64,000 nucleotides of DNA from Asterella californica (taxonomy: Eukaryota; Streptophyta; Marchantiopsida; Marchantiales; Aytoniaceae): NCBI GenBank assembly GCA_036924285.1, contig JAYKYS010000004.1, positions 18,012,001 through 18,076,000 of the forward strand, read 5' to 3'. A program made the position numbers and the translations under genes. Positions 58,073 to 64,000 of the stretch are shown in pieces (the first letter of the stretch is position 1; the number at the start of each line of letters is the position of its first letter). The notes under the pieces were generated by a model, which saw nothing but the letters and a program-made list of their open reading frames with translations, had not been told where the DNA came from and did no database searches.

Positions 58073-60391
58073 CTACTCAGATTGCACGGAGGCAATCTCT
58101 ACCTGATCTGCTCCTATCGGAGCTCCTAACGCGGCTTCTGATAAGCTAGAAAGCCCTGCAGTTACCTCGGTTGTCACTGAGGTGGCTTCCTCCTCATCGT
58201 CTCTTGCTGGCTCTGTTGCCGCTGCTGCTGCGTCTTCCTCGGCTTCGGCTTTTGCTTCGGAAGACAGAAGCGTCTTCTGGGAAGCGGAGTCGACCGGTGC
58301 TTCTTCCGTCTTCTGAGGCACGAGTGTGGGACTAGGGACCATGGGGACCTTATTGGGATCCGGGGAAGTCGCTTCCTCCACGCGGAATACCTGGGAAGAC
58401 GGCTCGTCTTCCTGTCTTCCAGAAGACATCTTGTCTTCCGGGGCGTCTTCTGGAGTCTTCTCGGCTTCCAACGCTGTTACCACCAAGTGCACAGCGAGGT
58501 CAAACTCCTCCTTCTCCATTCCGGATCCAGTCGATGGTGCTGGAGCGTGAGAAGATGCGGTTGCAGGTGTCAGAAGCGAGGGAAGACCATAAAGTGTCTT
58601 CACTCCTTCTATCTGTCGATCCAAGTACCTGAACATGCTCTCCCGGCATTCCACCAACATCGCTTTGGACTCGCTGTCCCATCCTCTAGCTAAGGTAAGT
58701 AACTTCCTACCCGCGGTGTAGTTGAACTTCTTCCGAAGCGCTTCCACCGAATGTGCCAACATCTTCTGTGCACGGGTCTCTGCTGCTTCCCTCTGCGTCT
58801 TCTCAACTGCAGCTCGCGCTTCTGCGGCTTCTCGCTGCGTCTTCCATATGGTTTGCTCTTCTACGAGGGCGGTGATCTTCTCCCGCACTCGAGTGACTTC
58901 CTGATTACGCTGTTGTACCCGCGCCTGCAACTCCTGGTTGCTCTTCCGAAGCTGCACCAGCTCCTTGGCAGAAGCGGCTGCTTCCGCCTTGTACCTGGCT
59001 GCAAGCTTCTCCGTGGTGCGGAGACTAGCTTCCAGCGACTCCGTCTTCTTCTGGTCTTCTCCTTGTCGCAGTAAGGTGCGCAGGCCGAACCCAGGTTGCA
59101 AGGGTCTCTCCTGTGCCTTCGCTCTCTTCTCCAGCAACTCCATAGCTGGCTGGATCTCCTTCTGGAAGTAGGCGCTGAACTCCTCCAGTCGTTTTCCTGC
59201 GGAAGACAAGTTCATCTCCACCACTCGCTCCGCAGTGTCGACTTCGTCTTCCAGAGGCAAGGAAGCCTCTTCCACCACAATAGCCTTCATCTTCTGCGCA
59301 CGAGAAGAAGCTACTCTTCTCATCTTCCGAGGTGGAAGACTCCTCATGGCAGGAGCGGCTCTCTTCTTTACGCTTCTCCGCATTGCAGCAGGAGCGCCCA
59401 TCCATCCTTCGTCTTCTGGAGTCTTCGGAAGACTCCCAGGCGTTGCAGAAGCAGTCTTCTGCTCTGATCGGGTACTCAGCAGGTCTTCTTCCGAGTCGGA
59501 CTCCGATCCTGAATGAATGAGGGAGATGGGTGTCCTCGGTACATTTCTGGGACCCATCTTCCTCAGTGGCGTGGCGTCTTCCGACCCACTAGACTCGTCT
59601 TCCTTCACCATAAGCGTCTTCTGATGAGAGCCGAGCCTCAGCTGTGGCATCAGAGTGGGAGAGGGCGTTGCTGCTGCCTCTCGGTCATCGTCTTCCGAGG
59701 TCTCCTCCTTCACCTCCTGTCGCTCCGTTGGTCCATACCCTGCCAGCTGATCTTCCCTAAGATCCCCCATGGCTACATACAAGTAGCAGAGGAAGGGCGT
59801 CAAGTGTCCTCCCGCCGGGGTACCCAAGTATGCTAGCTTCGTCTGTACGTAGTTGTGGATGTACGCGCCCCAGTAGATGGGCACTCTGTCATCCCACACT
59901 GATTCCAGGAACTCCACGTCCTGATCTCCTAAGTACCTTGTCTTCTGCGCTTTCCCCTTGGGGAAGAGATGCAGAAACAACTTCGCCAGAAGTCGCTTCT
60001 TCGGCTCCCGGTAAGATTCTATCTTCCAACCGTTCCTCCCCTGCCTGTCTTCCACAAAAAGACAGGTGGTGCTCCCAAGCACATGCCACGAACTCACGAT
60101 CCTAGGCAAGATCTTCTTCTCGTACCAATATCCTCGGTTCTCGGATTCAGGCCTGTGAAAAGCCCTACGCCACCAGTCTTCAGTGTAGGAAGACGGTCTT
60201 CCTCGAGCTACTCCTGCCTTCGCAGGTACACGGTTACGCGGTGGTAACGCTACCCACACCTCCTCCAGAAGTCCTTGATCTGCGAGGTTCCAATCCCATA
60301 GGAAGAAGTCGAGACCCAACTCCTTGAGGAAAGGAGTGGCCTCGCTCAATTCTGCCGCTGGTAACACCAAGCCTCGCGGATGCATCGTCAT
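58073..60391 (-). CDS. Hypothetical 772-aa coiled-coil protein, probably transposon-linked
   Basis: This is an intact single-exon ORF. Residues about 20-215 form a compact, tryptophan-rich globular domain (EDWWRRAF near 71-78, VPIYWGAYIHNYVQTKLAYLG near 170-190, LTPFLCYLYVAMGDL near 197-211). From memory this resembles an abundant family of hypothetical Marchantia proteins and, more loosely, retroelement gag or plant-mobile-domain ORFs. Residues 216-335 are acidic and Ser-rich. A basic cluster at 341-368 (VKKRAAPAM...PRKMRRVASSRAQK) could be a nuclear signal. A long coiled coil covers about 440-550. The last 120 residues are acidic and Ala/Ser-rich. There are no catalytic motifs, transmembrane segments or signal peptide. 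Codons inside it carry the GAAGAC/GTCTTC excess of the surrounding non-coding DNA, so composition is regional. Function unknown; whether it is host gene or element ORF is unresolved. Confidence 0.7.
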   Translation of the reverse strand: MTMHPRGLVLPAAELSEATPFLKELGLDFFLWDWNLADQGLLEEVWVALPPRNRVPAKAGVARGRPSSYTEDWWRRAFHRPESENRGYWYEKKILPRIVSSWHVLGSTTCLFVEDRQGRNGWKIESYREPKKRLLAKLFLHLFPKGKAQKTRYLGDQDVEFLESVWDDRVPIYWGAYIHNYVQTKLAYLGTPAGGHLTPFLCYLYVAMGDLREDQLAGYGPTERQEVKEETSEDDDREAAATPSPTLMPQLRLGSHQKTLMVKEDESSGSEDATPLRKMGPRNVPRTPISLIHSGSESDSEEDLLSTRSEQKTASATPGSLPKTPEDEGWMGAPAAMRRSVKKRAAPAMRSLPPRKMRRVASSRAQKMKAIVVEEASLPLEDEVDTAERVVEMNLSSAGKRLEEFSAYFQKEIQPAMELLEKRAKAQERPLQPGFGLRTLLRQGEDQKKTESLEASLRTTEKLAARYKAEAAASAKELVQLRKSNQELQARVQQRNQEVTRVREKITALVEEQTIWKTQREAAEARAAVEKTQREAAETRAQKMLAHSVEALRKKFNYTAGRKLLTLARGWDSESKAMLVECRESMFRYLDRQIEGVKTLYGLPSLLTPATASSHAPAPSTGSGMEKEEFDLAVHLVVTALEAEKTPEDAPEDKMSSGRQEDEPSSQVFRVEEATSPDPNKVPMVPSPTLVPQKTEEAPVDSASQKTLLSSEAKAEAEEDAAAAATEPARDDEEEATSVTTEVTAGLSSLSEAALGAPIGADQVEIASVQSE

Positions 60392-62210
60392 GCTGGAAGA
60401 TCTGTTGTACTAAGCCACAAGCACTTACTATGAGCTGAAGGCTCAGTCCTTCCCAAGTGCCCACAGTCTAGCTTCTACTTCTCAGAAGACGAAACTAGTC
60501 TTCCAGAAGACAGCTACTCCGTCTTTCGGGATTCTAACCGTATTTCCTAGATAGCTCTCGTCTTCCGAGCTATATCTAAACAATCCTATCTAAGCAAGGC
60601 CTCGCATGGATTACCAAGAAGACAACCCACCTTGCATTACATCCTACTTCCTATCAGAAGATACAAGATTCGTGAAACATCAAGTGCATAACAGGTTCAG
60701 AAGTCGGTTGCAGGCTCCTGGGAAGACACTCGAGACAGCTTCCGATTCAATGTCTTTCTCGGAAGACTCCTCGAAGTCAGACTTCTCTTCACCGGTCTCA
60801 CCTGTCTTCGTCTTCCTACGCGCAATCTATCCTCACAACAGACTCAAGACAATTGCACTCTATTCTTCTGACTTCTCACCTCTCATACGCACTCAGAAGA
60901 ACCTTGCTGCTCGGTGGGAAGACATGACCCTCGACCATTCTCTCCAGATTTTGCCAGCAAGTATTCTCATGACTCTCTTCTAAGTTCAGGAAGAAGAAGG
61001 AATGGCTGCTATGGGTCGAACAGAAGAGACCCGAATGGACCCTCACATCTTCTCGCTCATTTTGCCAACCTTTCAGTCTTCTAGTCTCTCTAGGAAGATG
61101 TGGAGTTGAGAAGCATTGGAAGACCGGGAGGCACAGGCCTAGTTCCCGACTTCCAACTTCTCGAAAGAACAAAACAACTCACCCCACCACTCAAGATTCG
61201 TACCAAGCCTCTCTTAACACAAAGCAACACAAATCCACTCTTGATACGAATTGTGTTCAGTCGACTTCCGAAGATAGTCAAGTTTAAGAAGCATCTTCCG
61301 AATCGTCTTCTGTTCCAGGTTTTGGGGGTAGAGAGGTAGTAGGGTAGGGAAATTGATAGCTGGGATCTCCAATTTGAGGGCTAGGAGTAGGGAAGCTCGA
61401 ATTGAGCTCGGGAAGAAGCAAAGAGATGTCTGACAGAAATTGAGCAGCGCTTCCGCGTCCAATGTCTCAATAGAAAGAATGGGGGGTGGGATAATCGATC
61501 AAGCTGTCTGCACACAACCAAGGAAGCGCGGGGAATACTAGACAAAGGCGAGAAGAAGTGGGAAGGGGAAAGAACGTGGGGAAGAACCTCTACAGTCTTC
61601 TTCTGCTCCCCGAGTTGCCTTCGGCCTCCGCGCGCTTCTGGCTCTTGTCCTAGCTCCAATGCGACTCCTCTCGACTGCGCCTGCTGTCAATTTCTGGCCA
61701 CGCCTCGATTCCACCTTCGATTCTACTTGCTACTCTCCAATGTCAGCTTCTCGGGAGCTCACAGAGACGCTTTCGCTTTCTGCCTTCTGTGCTCCTGCAA
61801 TTCAGTCTCGCCCTTCGCCTAGCTGCCAACTGATTCTCTCTTACCTCGATGTCCTCACTCGATTCTTCTCTCAAAGCTCACTCTTTTCAATCGATCTTCT
61901 CAAGCGCGCTGTGCTGCGGGAAGTTGGAATGCGCCTAATGTGCTTCCTTACGCATCTTCCCCGCAGATTAGGGGTTATCGACCTTAAGTGTCTTCTCTGA
62001 CCTACCTACCTATTCGGTGCGACCCAGTAGGTACACCTACTGTTTTATCCGAAAACTCGTGGTTAGGCCCTCGTGGTCGCTGTCTTCCGGAAGACAGGTG
62101 TCTTCCGCCGTCTTCCCGTCTTCTGAAGACGCAACTGAAAAGACGCTCTTCCGAAGACGGTCGTCTTCTGAAGAAGTCCACTTCTTATTAAAAAGCTCAT
62201 AAGGTCATCT
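60392..62210. other. GAAGAC/GTCTTC-rich flank, 5' of the 772-aa ORF
   Basis: This is the upstream side of the minus-strand ORF. GTCTTCC and GAAGAC words continue, with the densest cluster at 62,080-62,180, including the 14-bp palindrome GTCTTCCGGAAGAC. No second gene was recognised. The 5' leader of the ORF presumably lies here. Confidence 0.5.
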
Positions 62211-63159
62211 TCATGTTAAGGAAGACGTAACCTTAAGTAACAACGCTTCTTCAATTATACAAACAAGTTATTATTCTTAAAAATTTCACAAATTCGTGCA
62301 TCCTGTAATTTGTGGGCACCACAACTACAGATTTTTGAAATCAGCTATTTAGAACAGAAATCTCTGCACCCATGGAGGCTCTTTATGCACTAACGCAACA
62401 GTTGTAACTTAGAGGATCTATAACTCGAACTACACATGTCTGTTTGTTACGTTTTTAGTATTGCTGGAAATGTCGGTTATGATGAACTATGCATCTATGG
62501 GATCAAAAGTTTTGCAATTGGGATTGTCTTCGTATCGGCAGAGACATTTTATGAGAAAAGAGGATTTGGACAAACTTTGATAGGTTGTATTAGTGTCTAG
62601 AGAGCTCAATTTGGCTGTTCTTGGTCAAGTGCAAATCATTTGGGACGTGCTTTCTAGCAAAAGAATAATCATTTGGGTTGGAGTTGGTAGGAGAAACCGC
62701 ATTCAGTTTAGTCAACAAAGGAGTAAGAAAGTTCTAAGGTGCAACACTAGGAAAGTTTTTGGACTAGAAAGTTTATCTTGCCGAACTCAGCTTCATACCT
62801 CAATTTGGGAAGTTTGAGATACGATTGTATGATTTTGCCAGAGCTACGTGTTCAAGTTGCTAGTCTTGAATTATAGTGGAAGTTGCAAACTCTGAAACTG
62901 GATCAGATTTGCAAACGTAAATAACAGAGATATTGCACTTAAGAAGAATTTCTTGCTTGGTTGTCATTGCTCGATTCACTTTTGCCTCACATGATCTCCA
63001 TAGTCAAGACTTCGTGATTCCTCGAACATCCCTCATGTTGTCGTGTCGTGGACGACCTTCCTATTTAAAAGTCAAATTTCAAAGTTTCATATTTTGCTCC
63101 GAAGATGCTCATGGAGGGAAATAATGACTTTTGATCTACATTCTCAAAGCAATAAGTGA
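62211..63159. other. Gene-free stretch before LTR-like copy C
   Basis: No coding motif was seen. The GAAGAC excess stops abruptly near 62,210. The sequence is probably the left part of the gypsy LTR-like block that becomes recognisable from about 63,160. Confidence 0.4.
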
Positions 63160-63700
63160 TAGAACTCGTTGTAAGATTCCAGTGGGTACTTCATCTACCT
63201 CATTTGGATGCTTAATGACCACGTGACGAGGTTCTAAAGATGAGAAAAACAAGCTAGACCTTAGTTTGTTAGTGTTGATTGGGTATTTGTGGTTTCCGAC
63301 GCTATACTAAGGGCGTAAAGGGGCTGCTCATTCATACTCTGAAAACTGACATAAGGGGATGCTTAAGGGGTTAGCTTGTACTTACGATCTGTCGTAGGTA
63401 GTCGAATCTATCTATGAGAGGAGACAGATCTTAGATCAGACGATCCGTTGGACGGAGTGAATGATTTTAGTCTACAAGGAGGGGGTTTTGAAAAGTTGGA
63501 GATATCTTGGTTGTTGGAGGTCAAATTTGAAGGTTCTTGGAGTCATTGGAGTCAAGAGGGTTTTTCATATTGGAAGACTGTTTGGGGTGAGGAGGAAGTC
63601 CCCATAGTGATATTTTTCAGGTTCTTCGTTACGAGTTGGTGCCTACTTCGACTTTTAGATACAATTCTAACTATATCGCTAGTTACGTAGGATGCACTCA
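63160..63700 (+). repeat. Gypsy LTR-like block, copy C
   Basis: The order of landmarks is as in copies A and B: GATAGAACTCGTTGTAAG, ATTTGGATGCTTAATG, CAAGCTAGACCTTAG, TTGATTGGGTATTTG, GCTATACTAAGGGCGTAAAG, TCTATGAGAGGAGACAGATC, GATCAGACGATCCG and GAAGACTGTTTGG. No gypsy coding sequence adjoins it within the window, so it is either a solo LTR-like remnant or the left end of an element beyond 64,000. Confidence 0.75.
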
Positions 63701-64000
63701 TGACCCTCGTTCGGATTATGATCACTACTATAAATTTTCCTTCTTTCATAAGGTACATTTCTGACATTACTACGACGAGAAGTGATATCAACAGCATTGC
63801 GACAAAAAGTCCGACATGTTTTCTATAACTATCTTAGTCGAAACTTTAGTGAAAAAAGTTAGATGTTGTAATGATGTCTTAAATCATTATCAGAATATTT
63901 AAGACATAAATTAAGACAACATAGTGATATCAGGTTTGTTTTAAGACACTATGCAAGAAGCTGTCAGAAAAGTCACAAGAATTCAGTCGTCAGACATGTG
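63701..64000. other. Right edge of window, nothing recognised
   Basis: AT-rich sequence with the word TAAGACA repeated three times near 63,900-63,945; no gene seen. Confidence 0.4.

Noticed and set aside
58326..60247. Many plus-strand ORFs across 58.3-60.2 kb
   Set aside because: They are antisense shadows of the intact minus-strand 772-aa ORF, with composition set by its repetitive codons.

Overview
The window looks like nuclear DNA of a land plant, most likely a bryophyte such as the liverwort Marchantia (inference). The supports are a plant-type subfamily XI LRR receptor kinase with its characteristic late kinase intron, plant Ty1/copia and Ty3/gypsy retroelements, and a long ORF (58.1-60.4 kb) whose N-terminal domain resembles hypothetical proteins I recall as abundant in Marchantia gene sets. 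The window is gene-poor: one clear host gene, one intact but probably transposon-linked ORF, and many mobile elements of different ages.

Layout. 0-4 kb: decayed Ty3/gypsy pol (protease, RT, RNase H; no integrase seen) running into an LTR-like block with 157-bp tandem repeats. 4-7.8 kb: non-coding, with a 64-bp palindrome. 7.8-11.4 kb: a two-exon receptor kinase of the TDR/PXY type on the minus strand, 1025 aa, apparently intact. 11.4-15.4 kb: its upstream region, with CCGG-rich hairpins and a MITE-like inverted repeat. 15.4-18.8 kb: decayed copia element (minus). 19.5-22.5 kb: frameshifted non-LTR retrotransposon with a C2H2 finger, RT and restriction-like endonuclease (minus). 23-25.5 kb: an AT-rich hairpin and a roughly 650-bp tandem duplication carrying tRNA-like B boxes. 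25.5-37.3 kb: decayed gypsy material into which a very young copia element (29,252-34,640) has inserted. The copia element has 229-bp LTRs differing at one base, a GATGT target duplication, a tRNA-Met primer site and one in-frame TAG between gag and pol. 38.0-39.1 kb: a second, inverted LTR-like block. 40-51 kb: no gene recognised, only microsatellites and small repeats. 52.9-55 kb: a degenerate Rep-like HUH endonuclease ORF with an upstream cluster of ACGAAGT repeats, the least conventional object in the window. 56.5-62.2 kb: a domain saturated with GAAGAC/GTCTTC that contains an intact 772-aa ORF (minus). 63.1-63.7 kb: a third LTR-like block.

How it fits together. The receptor kinase is the only gene with an assignable cellular role (perception of CLE-type peptide at the plasma membrane). 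The rest is mobile DNA in successive layers: old gypsy, copia and LINE copies broken by stops and frameshifts, then the near-intact copia nested inside gypsy debris. The GAAGAC/GTCTTC-rich composition links the gypsy pol at 0-2.5 kb with the 772-aa ORF region, suggesting one element family. The HUH-type ORF has HLH, a downstream YCLK and no visible helicase, so it resembles eukaryotic HUH transposons (Replitron-like) more than Helitrons or an integrated CRESS virus. No database search was possible; assignments rest on motifs read from the sequence.
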